Assembly (NCBI RefSeq): GCF_036840915.1
Contig: NZ_CP085725.1
Span: 3,162,001 to 3,226,000 of the forward strand
Length of the DNA: 64,000 nucleotides
Direction of reading: 5' to 3'
Origin: Flavobacterium hankyongi
GTDB taxonomy: Bacteria > Bacteroidota > Bacteroidia > Flavobacteriales > Flavobacteriaceae
The notes below the pieces were generated by a model. It was not told the origin of the DNA and ran no database searches. It saw nothing but the letters and a program-made list of their open reading frames with translations. How positions within the stretch are numbered: the first letter of the stretch is position 1; each line of letters opens with the position of its first letter. This document shows positions 43,374-51,700 of the stretch, in pieces. Both the position numbers and the translations under genes were made by a program.

Positions 43374-45083
43374 ATGAATCGTTCCCCGTTTTTATTTTGT
43401 ATATTTTTTTGTTTTTTATGCTTGGCTTGTAATCAGATTGATAATCAAGAGGTCAAAAAAAGTGCCGTTGATAAGGAACGCAATAAAAAAGCAATAGCCT
43501 ATCAAGACAAAGCAGATACGTATTATACAAAAGCAAAATACGATAGCGCTTTTTATTACTACTCCCAAGCTAAGGTATCCTTTGACTCTATACATAACAA
43601 GGAAAACATTGCCTATTGTTTGCTTCAAATGGCAAGAGCCCAGCAAACCATGGGTGATTATTTTGGCAGTGAGGATAACTTAATAGACGCTTTGCCTTAT
43701 ATAAAAGGGAATAATGAATATCTTCCTGCTGCTAACAATTTACTAGGAATTTCTGCTAAGGAATTAAAAAATTATGATGAGGCACTCCTTTATTACAGTG
43801 AGGCATATCGATTAGCAAGTGATAGTTTGACCAAAGCCGTTGTGCTCAATAATATGGCTAATGTTTATACAATACAAGGGAATTATAAAAAATCGGTTAG
43901 CCTTTTGACAAAAGCTTTGAAATGGAAGTTTCTGGATACCTTACCAAAAAGGAGAGCGATTTATATGAATAACCTTGGCTATGCTTATACTAAACTTCAG
44001 GAAAAGGGGAAAGGACTAAAATTAATGCAAGATGCTCTCGCAATGAGTGATAAGGAAAATGATTCCTATGGTCGTATTGAAAGTTATCTGTATTTGTCAG
44101 AATACTATTTACCCTATAATTTACAGAAATCGAGAAGCTTTGCACAACAAGCCTATAAAGAGTCGACTAAACACAATAGTGTTGATGAACGACTGGAAGC
44201 TTTATTGTTATTAATAAAGACATCAGGGAATAATAGCGCTCTTGCCTTAAAGTATGCGGTGTTAAATGATAGTATTACCCAAGTACGAAATAGCACTAAA
44301 AGCCAATTTGCAAAAATGCATTATGATGCTCGATTGGTGAATGAAGAAAACCTAAAGCTTAAAAATGAAAAAACAGCAAATGATTTACAACTTCAAAAAA
44401 ACAAAAATGAAATTAATTTCTGGAGTTTCAGTGCAATAGTATTAGTGATTATTGTCGTTTTTCTTTTCTATTACTTTAAAAACAAAAGAAAGGAAGATCG
44501 ATTAAAAGCCTCATACCAAACAGAGACAAGAATTGCCAAAAAAGTACACGACGAGTTGGCTAATGATGTTTTTCATACCATGTCTTTTGTGGAAACCAAA
44601 AAAATTGAAGAACCTGAAAATAAAGAAACCTTAATTAATTTATTGGATAACCTGTATCAACGCTCCAGAAACATATCTAAAGAAAACGAATCGATAGAAA
44701 CTGGGGAATCTTTTATAGAAAACTTAATCGAAATGATTAATGGTTATAAATCTGTTGAACAAAATGTTATCATTAAAAAAGATGAAAATATCAATTGGGG
44801 TAATGTGTCTGAAATTAAAAAAATAACACTATTTAGAGTTTTGCAGGAACTTTTAGTGAATATGAAAAAACACAGTCAGGCTAGTATTGTTATAGTAAGC
44901 TTTACGAACAATAAAAATGATATTACTATTGATTATTCTGATAACGGAAAGGGAATGGAAATGCAGCAGGTTAAAAAAGGCGGTATAGCGAATGCGGAAA
45001 ACCGTATTCAAAACATAAACGGAAAAATTACTTTTGATGCAGCCAGTAATGGTTTAAAAGTAAAAATTAGTATTCCCAAATAA
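43374..45083 (+). CDS. TPR-domain sensor histidine kinase
   Basis: A 569-residue protein. The N-terminus has a lipoprotein-type signal (FFCFLCLACNQ, Cys19), followed by several TPR repeats (residues ~40-300; e.g. ADTYYTKAKYDSAFYYYSQA and DEALLYYSEAYRLASDS). One membrane helix (FWSFSAIVLVIIVVFLFYYF) lies near residue 355. The kinase part follows: H box RIAKKVHDELANDVFHTMSF of the HisKA_3 type, N box LQELLVNMKKHSQA and G box DYSDNGKGM. The ATG at 43374 is preferred to a GTG 45 bases upstream. The response regulator starts 10 bases after its stop. Confidence 0.88.
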   Translation: MNRSPFLFCIFFCFLCLACNQIDNQEVKKSAVDKERNKKAIAYQDKADTYYTKAKYDSAFYYYSQAKVSFDSIHNKENIAYCLLQMARAQQTMGDYFGSEDNLIDALPYIKGNNEYLPAANNLLGISAKELKNYDEALLYYSEAYRLASDSLTKAVVLNNMANVYTIQGNYKKSVSLLTKALKWKFLDTLPKRRAIYMNNLGYAYTKLQEKGKGLKLMQDALAMSDKENDSYGRIESYLYLSEYYLPYNLQKSRSFAQQAYKESTKHNSVDERLEALLLLIKTSGNNSALALKYAVLNDSITQVRNSTKSQFAKMHYDARLVNEENLKLKNEKTANDLQLQKNKNEINFWSFSAIVLVIIVVFLFYYFKNKRKEDRLKASYQTETRIAKKVHDELANDVFHTMSFVETKKIEEPENKETLINLLDNLYQRSRNISKENESIETGESFIENLIEMINGYKSVEQNVIIKKDENINWGNVSEIKKITLFRVLQELLVNMKKHSQASIVIVSFTNNKNDITIDYSDNGKGMEMQQVKKGGIANAENRIQNINGKITFDAASNGLKVKISIPK

Positions 45084-45093
45084 ACACATAACT

Positions 45094-45762
45094 ATGTTTT
45101 CAAAAATTTTAGTGGCTGATGACATTGATTTGAATAATATCGCAACTGAAAAAGCGGTGAGTGAATTGAATATTTCTTCGGCAGAATATGTAAAATACTG
45201 TGATGATGCACTATTAAGATTAAAAAAGGCACAAATAGAGAACGTTCCTTTTCAATTATTAATTACCGACTTGTCTTTTAAAGCGGATCATAGAGATGCT
45301 AAAATTACTTCAGGAGAACAATTGATTTCAGAAGTTAGGAAACAGTTTCCTTTACTCAAAATAATTGCCTTTTCAATTGATGACCGACCTCATAAAATTA
45401 AAAAGTTACTCCATGATTATGGTATCGAAGGTTATGTGGTTAAACATCGTAATACCTCTAGCGAACTTAAAAAAGCGATAGAAACAGTTTGGGGCGGCAA
45501 GGAAAAATACATTTCACCTTCTGTAGAACACGCGTTGCAAGATAAAACAACTTCAGAAATTGATGATTATGATATTCAACTGCTTACTCAATTATCATTA
45601 GGCATTCCTCAAGAAAATATGGAAGCCAAGTTCAAAGAATTAAATATTACTCCCAATAGTAAAAGTACTATCGAAAAAAGAATCTCTAAACTTAAAGATT
45701 ATTTTCATGCCAATAATACTATTCACCTAGTAGCGATAGCTAAAGATATGGGGTTAGTGTAG
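45094..45762 (+). CDS. Response regulator with LuxR-type C-terminus
   Basis: A 222-residue protein. An N-terminal receiver domain (KILVADDIDLNNIATEKAV with the acidic pair, and QLLITDLSF with the phosphoacceptor Asp near residue 54, AFSIDD and the conserved Lys in EGYVVKHR) is followed by a C-terminal helix-turn-helix (LGIPQENMEAKFKELNITPN SKSTIEKRISKLKDYF, then HLVAIAKDMGLV). This fits the LuxR/NarL class used with TPR kinases in Bacteroidota. It is co-transcribed with the kinase. It is the natural candidate to bind the ACGGTTTTCCGTA motif. Confidence 0.85.
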   Translation: MFSKILVADDIDLNNIATEKAVSELNISSAEYVKYCDDALLRLKKAQIENVPFQLLITDLSFKADHRDAKITSGEQLISEVRKQFPLLKIIAFSIDDRPHKIKKLLHDYGIEGYVVKHRNTSSELKKAIETVWGGKEKYISPSVEHALQDKTTSEIDDYDIQLLTQLSLGIPQENMEAKFKELNITPNSKSTIEKRISKLKDYFHANNTIHLVAIAKDMGLV

Positions 45763-45785
45763 TCTTTATTGTTATAACTTATTTC

Positions 45786-45813
45786 AAACCTGCAATTTTT
45801 TGCAGGTTTTTTT
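45786..45813 (+). terminator. Terminator of the two-component operon
   Basis: AAACCTGCAA pairs with TTGCAGGTTT around TTTT and ends in a T7 tract, 24 bases after the response regulator stop. Confidence 0.9.
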
Positions 45814-45818
45814 ATGTG

Positions 45819-45863
45819 TTACGGTTTCCCGTAAGGAATTGGTTTTTAATGGTAGTAGGTTTG
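45819..45863 (+). promoter_or_regulatory. ACGGTTTCCCGTA motif (copy 2) with -7 box
   Basis: ACGGTTTCCCGTA at 45821-45833 precedes an exact -7 box, TAGGTTTG, at 45856-45863. The distance from motif start to box is 35 bases, the same as at the cas9 promoter. The next gene starts at 45892. An activator bound here would overlap the -33 position. Confidence 0.55.
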
Positions 45864-45891
45864 ATTAACAAAGTTTTAAATTATAAAGATT

Positions 45892-46074
45892 ATGAGAAAA
45901 ATGTTTGCAATCCCATTAGTAATGTTAATGGTTATAGCTGTTTCAGCTCAAGAAAAGAAAACCAAGACTTATAAGCAATCACGTAGTGCAGAAACTGGAA
46001 GATATGTAACTAAAAAGGAAGCTAAATCAAATCCAAGTACTACATATACTACAACGAGAAAGGAAAAAGATTAA
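45892..46074 (+). CDS. 60-aa secreted basic protein
   Basis: A signal peptide (IPLVMLMVIAVSAQ) precedes about 40 basic, Thr/Ser/Lys-rich residues, with RSAETGRYVTKKEAKSNPST. Short RSAxTGRxVTK...NPSTT peptides are widely distributed as tiny stand-alone proteins, without a known function to me. Here it is exported. It is preceded by its own promoter and an ACGGTTTCCCGTA motif just downstream of the two-component operon. Confidence 0.65.
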   Translation: MRKMFAIPLVMLMVIAVSAQEKKTKTYKQSRSAETGRYVTKKEAKSNPSTTYTTTRKEKD

Positions 46075-46078
46075 AGAA

Positions 46079-46183
46079 ATGATAAACGATTTAAAAAAGC
46101 TCTTAAATAAAGAACAAGATCCAAAAGCAGTATAAAAGCTTTTAGGAAAGGTGATTAGTCTACTTACAATAATCAAAGTGTAG
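46079..46183 (+). pseudogene. Gene fragment, possibly from a PH-domain protein
   Basis: From the ATG at 46079 the frame gives INDLKKLLNKEQDPKAV, a stop, then KLLGKVISLLT before a second stop. The two halves read as one continuous helical peptide broken by TAA. The pattern recalls the N-terminus of short PH-domain proteins of Bacteroidota, but this is from memory. Either way it is a truncated, broken remnant. Confidence 0.35.
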
Positions 46184-46264
46184 TTTGGGAATTAATTCAA
46201 TATGCTTAATTAAAACCACTGGATGTTTGTTCATATAAATAACTAATGATTTTTATATAAAATT

Positions 46265-46690
46265 ATGAAAAACCTTTTTCCTTTTCTATCAGTCTTTTTA
46301 GGAGGTTTTATATATGTTTCTTTTAGAGTAGAATCATTAAAAATGTTTTCATGGTTCAATGCAATTGGTTTATCTAAAGTAATTCTAGCAATAAGAAACT
46401 TTACAATAAATAATGACATGTTAATCCCTAATTGGATAAAATTTTCATTACCAGATGGTTTATGGTTGTTTTCATTCATTAGTTTGATGCTTGTTGCATG
46501 GAAGAATGAAGTCAATTCAAGTAATCTATTTTGGTTTATTGGGCTTCCATTAATTGCTTTATTATCAGAAATAGCACAAAGTATCTCGATTGTATCAGGA
46601 ACTTTTGATTGGATTGATATAGTAATGTACTTAGTCGGATTTTTTATGCCATTTATAATCAACAAAAAAATAATAACAATTAATTTATAA
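46265..46690 (+). CDS. VanZ-family membrane protein
   Basis: A 141-residue protein with four membrane helices. SLPDGLWLFSFISLMLV and LLSEIAQ...GTFDWIDIVMYLVGFF are the conserved blocks of VanZ-like proteins. VanZ gives low-level teicoplanin resistance in enterococci, but the role of the wider family is unclear. It is followed after 5 bases by the FxLYD-type gene. Confidence 0.75.
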   Translation: MKNLFPFLSVFLGGFIYVSFRVESLKMFSWFNAIGLSKVILAIRNFTINNDMLIPNWIKFSLPDGLWLFSFISLMLVAWKNEVNSSNLFWFIGLPLIALLSEIAQSISIVSGTFDWIDIVMYLVGFFMPFIINKKIITINL

Positions 46691-46695
46691 TAATT

Positions 46696-47106
46696 ATGAA
46701 GAAAAGAATACAACATTTAATATCTGCATTTGTTTTAACAGGTTTTCTATTTATGGCTTTTGGGAGTGATAATGATAAAACAGAAAGTGGAAAAGCTTCA
46801 AGTTCATCGGAATCTAGTACAAACTCAGAAAAAAAGCCAGATGTTGAAATACTTAAGCATGATGCGACTTTTGAAGAAAGTATGGATTCATATACAATCC
46901 ACTGTAGAGTTAGAAACAATACAGATAAGTTAATTAATTATGTAGATATTAAGGCTACGTTTTATGATAAAGATGGAAACATTGTTGGAACAGGTTTAGG
47001 TAATGCGGCAAACTTTGCTGCTGGAGCGGAAAAAACCATAGACGTCATGGGAGTGGATATTCAAAATTGTGAAAAATATGAAGTTCAAATCAATAATCAA
47101 TTTTAA
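46696..47106 (+). CDS. FxLYD-domain-like secreted protein
   Basis: A 136-residue protein with an N-terminal hydrophobic signal (LISAFVLTGFLFMAFGSD), a low-complexity Ser-rich linker (residues ~30-48), and a beta domain SYTIHCRVRNNTDKLINYVDIKATFYDKDGNIV, the FxLYD pattern (here YVDIKATFYD). These domains are common in surface or secreted proteins and have no defined activity. It lies between the VanZ-like gene and the nuclease-like gene with gaps of 5 and 3 bases, so all three may be one transcript. Confidence 0.7.
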   Translation: MKKRIQHLISAFVLTGFLFMAFGSDNDKTESGKASSSSESSTNSEKKPDVEILKHDATFEESMDSYTIHCRVRNNTDKLINYVDIKATFYDKDGNIVGTGLGNAANFAAGAEKTIDVMGVDIQNCEKYEVQINNQF

Positions 47107-47109
47107 ATC

Positions 47110-48162
47110 ATGGAACTTCAAACACAACTCAAGCAATTAGCGGATAAAATTCACCAGCTTAAAGACAAAATTGAAACGGAAGAATCGACTAAGCATGCTT
47201 TTGTACTTCCGTTTATAAATCTATTAGGTTACGATACTTTCAATCCAACCGAAGTAGTGCCAGAATATACCGCCGATTTAGGTATCAAAAAAGGAGAGAA
47301 AGTAGATTACGCAATTGTTCAAAACGGCGAACCTATTATGATTATTGAATGCAAGAACTGGAAAGAGAATCTTACGGTTCATGGATCACAGCTGTTCAGG
47401 TATTTTCATGTTAGTAAAACTCGTTTTGCATTGTTGACCAACGGTATACAGTATCAGTTTTTTACCGATTTAGACGAGAAAAACAAAATGGACGAAAAGC
47501 CATTTTTTGAATTCGACATGGCATCATTGAAAGACAGTGCTGTCAATGAGATAGCCAAGTTTCACAAATCCAATTTTGATATCAATAAGATTTTGGATAA
47601 TGCCAGTTCGCTCAAATACATCAAGGAAATCCGAAAGCAAATTGATATAGAAATAGAAAAGCCTTCCACGGAATTTGTCCGCTTATTTACCTCAAAAGTG
47701 TATAACGGCAGATTGACCGAAAAAGTCATGGAAGAATTCACAGAGTTAGTGCAAAAGGCTTTTGGTCAGCTGATAGGAGAAAAAATCAATGAGCGACTGC
47801 ATTTTGCTCTAAACAAAGAAGTCATCATACAAGAAAAAGATCAAATTGAAGAGCCTGAAGCTACTCGAGTAAATACAACTGATGAAGAATTAGAAGCGTA
47901 TAGAATCGTAGTAGCTATTTTGAGAAGAAAGGTTACTACTAACCGAATTGTGCACAGGGATACTCAATCGTATTTCGGTATACTGTTAGATGACAACAAT
48001 CGTAAACCACTTTGTAGACTACATCTTAACGGTGGGAAAAAGTATATTGGATTATTCAATAACGACAAAAATGAAAATCGACAACCAATAGAAAGTATTG
48101 ACGATATCTATTTATTCGAACAAGAATTGTTGGATACTGTTGGATTGTATGAAGTGGAGTAA
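47110..48162 (+). CDS. HsdR N-terminal-type nuclease-domain protein
   Basis: A 350-residue protein. Residues ~30-130 form the type I restriction enzyme R N-terminal fold: FVLPFINLLGYDTFNPTEVVPEY and KVDYAIVQNGEPIMIIECKNW carry the PD-(D/E)xK residues Asp66, Glu80 and Lys82. No helicase follows, so it is not an HsdR subunit. The C-terminal part (residues ~255-345, ELEAYRIVVAILRRKV, CRLHLNGGKKYIGLF) is a second domain of unknown role. Such stand-alone proteins are common and may act in DNA restriction. It lies 540 bases upstream of cas9. Confidence 0.8.
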   Translation: MELQTQLKQLADKIHQLKDKIETEESTKHAFVLPFINLLGYDTFNPTEVVPEYTADLGIKKGEKVDYAIVQNGEPIMIIECKNWKENLTVHGSQLFRYFHVSKTRFALLTNGIQYQFFTDLDEKNKMDEKPFFEFDMASLKDSAVNEIAKFHKSNFDINKILDNASSLKYIKEIRKQIDIEIEKPSTEFVRLFTSKVYNGRLTEKVMEEFTELVQKAFGQLIGEKINERLHFALNKEVIIQEKDQIEEPEATRVNTTDEELEAYRIVVAILRRKVTTNRIVHRDTQSYFGILLDDNNRKPLCRLHLNGGKKYIGLFNNDKNENRQPIESIDDIYLFEQELLDTVGLYEVE

Positions 48163-48185
48163 TTAATAATTAAAAGATAAAAGTT

Positions 48186-48467
48186 ATGGGAAATTTTACT
48201 AATGCAGATTTAGTTTACGATGATTATTCTCCTACTGTTGATGGTGGTGACAATCCAAAATACATTGGAGTTTTAGACAGACAAAAAGTGGATAAAACAG
48301 AAGAATATGAAGTGGTTTACTTTTGTAATCAATTTTTGAACAAGCATAAGTTAACCAATAAGGCATTATTTCAAAAAGTTGAAAAATTACTTCGTGATAA
48401 AGAAATCAAAGATGTAGATGATCGTGAAGAATTAATAAAATGGATTGAAAAGAATTGGAACAAATAG
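48186..48467 (+). CDS. Small hypothetical protein beside the CRISPR locus
   Basis: A 93-residue soluble acidic protein (MGNFTNADLVYDDYSPTVDGG, then VYFCNQFLNKHKLTNKALFQ and DDREELIKWIEKNW). The C-terminal half is helical. No family recognised. It follows the nuclease-like gene by 23 bases and is followed by a strong terminator, so it is the last gene of that transcript. Confidence 0.6.
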   Translation: MGNFTNADLVYDDYSPTVDGGDNPKYIGVLDRQKVDKTEEYEVVYFCNQFLNKHKLTNKALFQKVEKLLRDKEIKDVDDREELIKWIEKNWNK

Positions 48468-48489
48468 ATAAAGCTTGAATCTTTTATAG

Positions 48490-48513
48490 AACACCCATAA
48501 GGGTGTTTTTTTT
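48490..48513 (+). terminator. Terminator separating the nuclease transcript from the CRISPR locus
   Basis: AACACCC (48490-48496) pairs with GGGTGTT (48501-48507), followed by T6 and A-rich DNA. It is directly adjacent to the 3' end of the tracrRNA on the other strand. Confidence 0.85.
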
Positions 48514-48517
48514 ATAT

Positions 48518-48606
48518 AAAAAAGTCCCACCGAAGCAGGACTAAAGATTTTCATCTACGGCATATAGCCTTATTGTGATAAGATTAAAGATTAGAATAAA
48601 ATTATC
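48518..48606 (-). ncRNA. tracrRNA: tracrRNA of the type II-C system
   Basis: The region 48572-48606 is a degenerate copy of the CRISPR repeat. A 15-base core (GATTAAAGATTAGAA at 48582-48596) matches exactly, and wobble-compatible changes flank a short bulge. Read on the minus strand it is an anti-repeat that pairs with the 5' half of the repeat. It is followed by CAATAAGG, a nexus hairpin GGC-TATAT-GCC (48559-48569), an AGAT-GAAA-ATCT hairpin, and a terminator stem with a TTCG loop (48523-48542) and T6. A -7 box lies just upstream. All standard elements of a Cas9 guide scaffold are present. Confidence 0.88.
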
Positions 48607-48611
48607 TATCA

Positions 48612-48619
48612 CAAATATA
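48612..48619 (-). promoter_or_regulatory. -7 box of the tracrRNA promoter
   Basis: On the minus strand this is TATATTTG, an exact TAnnTTTG box. Transcription would start near 48606, at the 5' end of the anti-repeat. The -33 region (CTTTTATAAAA) is only weakly matched. Confidence 0.65.
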
Positions 48620-48641
48620 GGCAAAACAATTTTATAAAAGT

Positions 48642-48686
48642 TTACGGTTTTCCACATTTTAAACAAAAAACTTTTCCTTATTTTTA
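48642..48686 (+). promoter_or_regulatory. ACGGTTTTCCACA motif (copy 3) and cas9 promoter
   Basis: ACGGTTTTCCACA is at 48644-48656. A -7-like box TATTTTTA starts at 48679, 35 bases from the motif start, and cas9 begins at 48705. The motif lies between the divergent tracrRNA and cas9 promoters and could influence both. Confidence 0.5.
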
Positions 48687-48704
48687 GTTACAAAATAAAC
48701 AAAC

Positions 48705-51700
48705 ATGGCAAGAATACTAGGTTTAGATTTAGGAACAAACTCGATAGGGTGGGCGATTATAGATACTGAAAATGAAGGCAAGGAGCAAATTATTGATAAA
48801 GGAGTTAGGATATTTTCAGAAGGAGTTAAGTCAGAAAAAGGAATTGAAAGTTCTCGTGCTTCTGAAAGAACAGCTTACAGAAGTGCAAGAAAAATAAAGT
48901 ACCGAAGAAAATTAAGGAAATACGAAACTCTAAAAATTCTCTCTTTAAATGGAATGTGTCCTTTGTCGATTGAAGAAGTTGAAGACTGGAAAAAATCAGG
49001 TTTTAAAAAATATCCGCTTAATCCTGAATTCCTGAAATGGTTACGAACTGATGAAGTTGAAAATAAAAATCCTTATGTTTTTAGGGATAGAGCCAGTAAA
49101 CAAAAAGTAGCTTTATTTGAGCTTGGACGAGCTTTCTACCATATTGCCCAAAGAAGGGGTTTTTTGAGCAACAGACTTGACCAATCAGCAGAAGGAGTTT
49201 TTGAAGAACATAATCCTCAAATTCAGTCGTTAATTGAAGATTTGGATACAACAAATTTAATTTTGGAAGAATTAAAAAGTTATTTTATAAATCTTGGAAT
49301 TATCGATGAAACCGTAAAAGGTGGATTTAAAAAAGATTTGGACGAAGGAGAAGGCAAATTGAAAAAGTTATATACTTCATTGATAGCAATAACTAAAAAG
49401 AATGAAGATGATATTGAGAAATGTAAAGAAGAACTCATTGCCAGATTAAATAAAAAAGATGATTTAGGAAAAGTAAAAGGAAAAATCAAAGACATTTCAC
49501 AAGCTATGCTTGATGGAAATTTTAAAACATTAGGACAATACTTTTACAGTCTTTACAACAAAGGGGAAATCAGAAATCAATATACTTCAAGAGAGGAACA
49601 TTATCTTAAAGAATTTGAAATAATTTGTGAAGTTCAGGGAATTGAAGGAATTGATAATACCGAAAAATTACCCGAAAAGAAATTTACAGGTTTAGCCAAA
49701 GATTTGTATAAAGCCATTTTCTTTCAGCGACCATTAAAATCACAGAAAGGCTTGATTGGAAAGTGCTCTTTTGAAAAAAGCAAATCACGTTGCGCTATCT
49801 CTCATCCGGATTTTGAGGAGTACAGAATGTGGACGTATTTGAACACCATAAAGATTGGAACCCAAAGTGAAAAAACATTGCGTTTTCTGACACAAGAAGA
49901 GAAATTGAAATTGATTCCGAAATTCTACAGAAAGAACGATTTTAATTTTGAAGTTTTAGCTAAAGAACTTGTTGAAAAAGGAGCGAGTTTCGGCTATTAC
50001 AAATCTTCAAAAAAGAATGAGTTTTTTTATTGGTTTAACTACAAACCAACAGACAGTGTTTCGGCTTGCCAGGTTTCTGCTTCATTGAAAAATACTGTCG
50101 GGGATGATTGGAAAACAAAAATATTCACGTATCAAACACTAAATGCTAAAAAAGAAGAAGTAACCAAAACAGTTGATTACAAAGATTTATGGCATTTGCT
50201 TTCTGTTTCGACTTCGGATATTTATTTATATGAATATGCAAAAGAAAAATTAGGATTAGATGATAAAAGTGCAAAAGCTTTTAGTAAAATAAAATTGAAA
50301 AAGGATTTTGCCAGTTTGAGTTTATCTGCAATCACTAAAATTTTGCCTTATCTAAAAGAAGGGCTTTTGTATTCTCACGCCGTATTTATGGCAAACATTT
50401 CAACTATTGTGGATGCCGAAATTTGGAAGGATGTTGAACAGAGAAACTATATTCAAAATAAAATCGCAGAAATTATTGAAAATTACACTTTTGAAAAAGG
50501 TTTGTTGGAAGTTGTTAATGGTTTAATAAAAGAATATAAAACTGAAAATGAAGATGGTAAAAAAGTATATTATTCAAATGAAGCAGAACCAGAATTTGCA
50601 AATGATTTGAAGAAAAAATTACTTGTTTTTTACAAATCAAATAAGATGGAGGATGAAAGAGAGCAACAAGCCATTTTCAATCATTTGTTACCAATTTTTA
50701 TTGAACAATTAAAGAAATATGAGTTCATCAAAATAAAGAGATTAGATGAAAAAGTTTTAGAATTTCTGAAAGGAGAAAATGAAACTGGTCAAGTATTTTG
50801 TAGTGAAGAAAAAGGAACAGACCAAGAGAAGGAAAAGAAAGTAAATAATAGGCTAAAAAAACTATATCATCCATCAGATATCGAGGTTTTCAAAAAGAAA
50901 ATTATCAAAGATGAGTTTGGAAATGAAAAAGTAGTTTTAGGAAGCCCTTTGACTTCATCCATTAAAAATCCTATGGCAATGCGAGCTTTGCACCAATTGC
51001 GAAAAGTTTTGAATACGCTTATTCTTGAAGGAGAAGTTGACGAAAATACAAGAATTCACATTGAGATGGCTCGTGAATTGAATGATGCGAATCGAAGAAA
51101 GGGAATTCAGGATTATCAAAAAGAAAGAGAAGAATTATATAAAATTTATGAATCAAAAATTAAAGAACTCTATCAAATAAAGACAGGTAATGAATTAGTA
51201 ATCGTCACCAATGAGGATTTACAAAGATTTGAATCAGCTTTACAACAAACTAAAGATGGAAGACTGATTACTAAAGAAGAACTTTTAAAATACAAGATTT
51301 GGGAAGAGCAAAATCATATTTGTGTTTATACAGGAAGAACAATCAGTATAGATAGTTTTTTGGGTTCAGATCCAAAATTTGATATTGAGCATACAATACC
51401 AAGAAGTATTTCACAAGATAATTCATTGATGAACAAAACACTTTGTGATAAAGATTTTAATAGAACAATTAAAGGTAAAAAAATGCCAATAGAATTATCT
51501 AATTACAATGATATTTTGCCAAGAATTCAGCATTGGAAAAAAGAGGCAGAAAAATTAGATGATGAAATAAAACTTATTACTAAACAAATAAAAGTAGCAT
51601 CAACTAAAGAAATAAAAGATAAAAAAATAAGAAGAAGACATTATTTGACTTTAAAACGAGATTATCTTCAAGGAAAATATGATAGATTTATTTGGAAAGA

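Noticed and set aside
46243..46716. 157-codon minus-strand frame opposite the VanZ-like gene
   Set aside because: The plus-strand frame has four clean membrane helices and conserved VanZ blocks, and fits the spacing of its neighbours.
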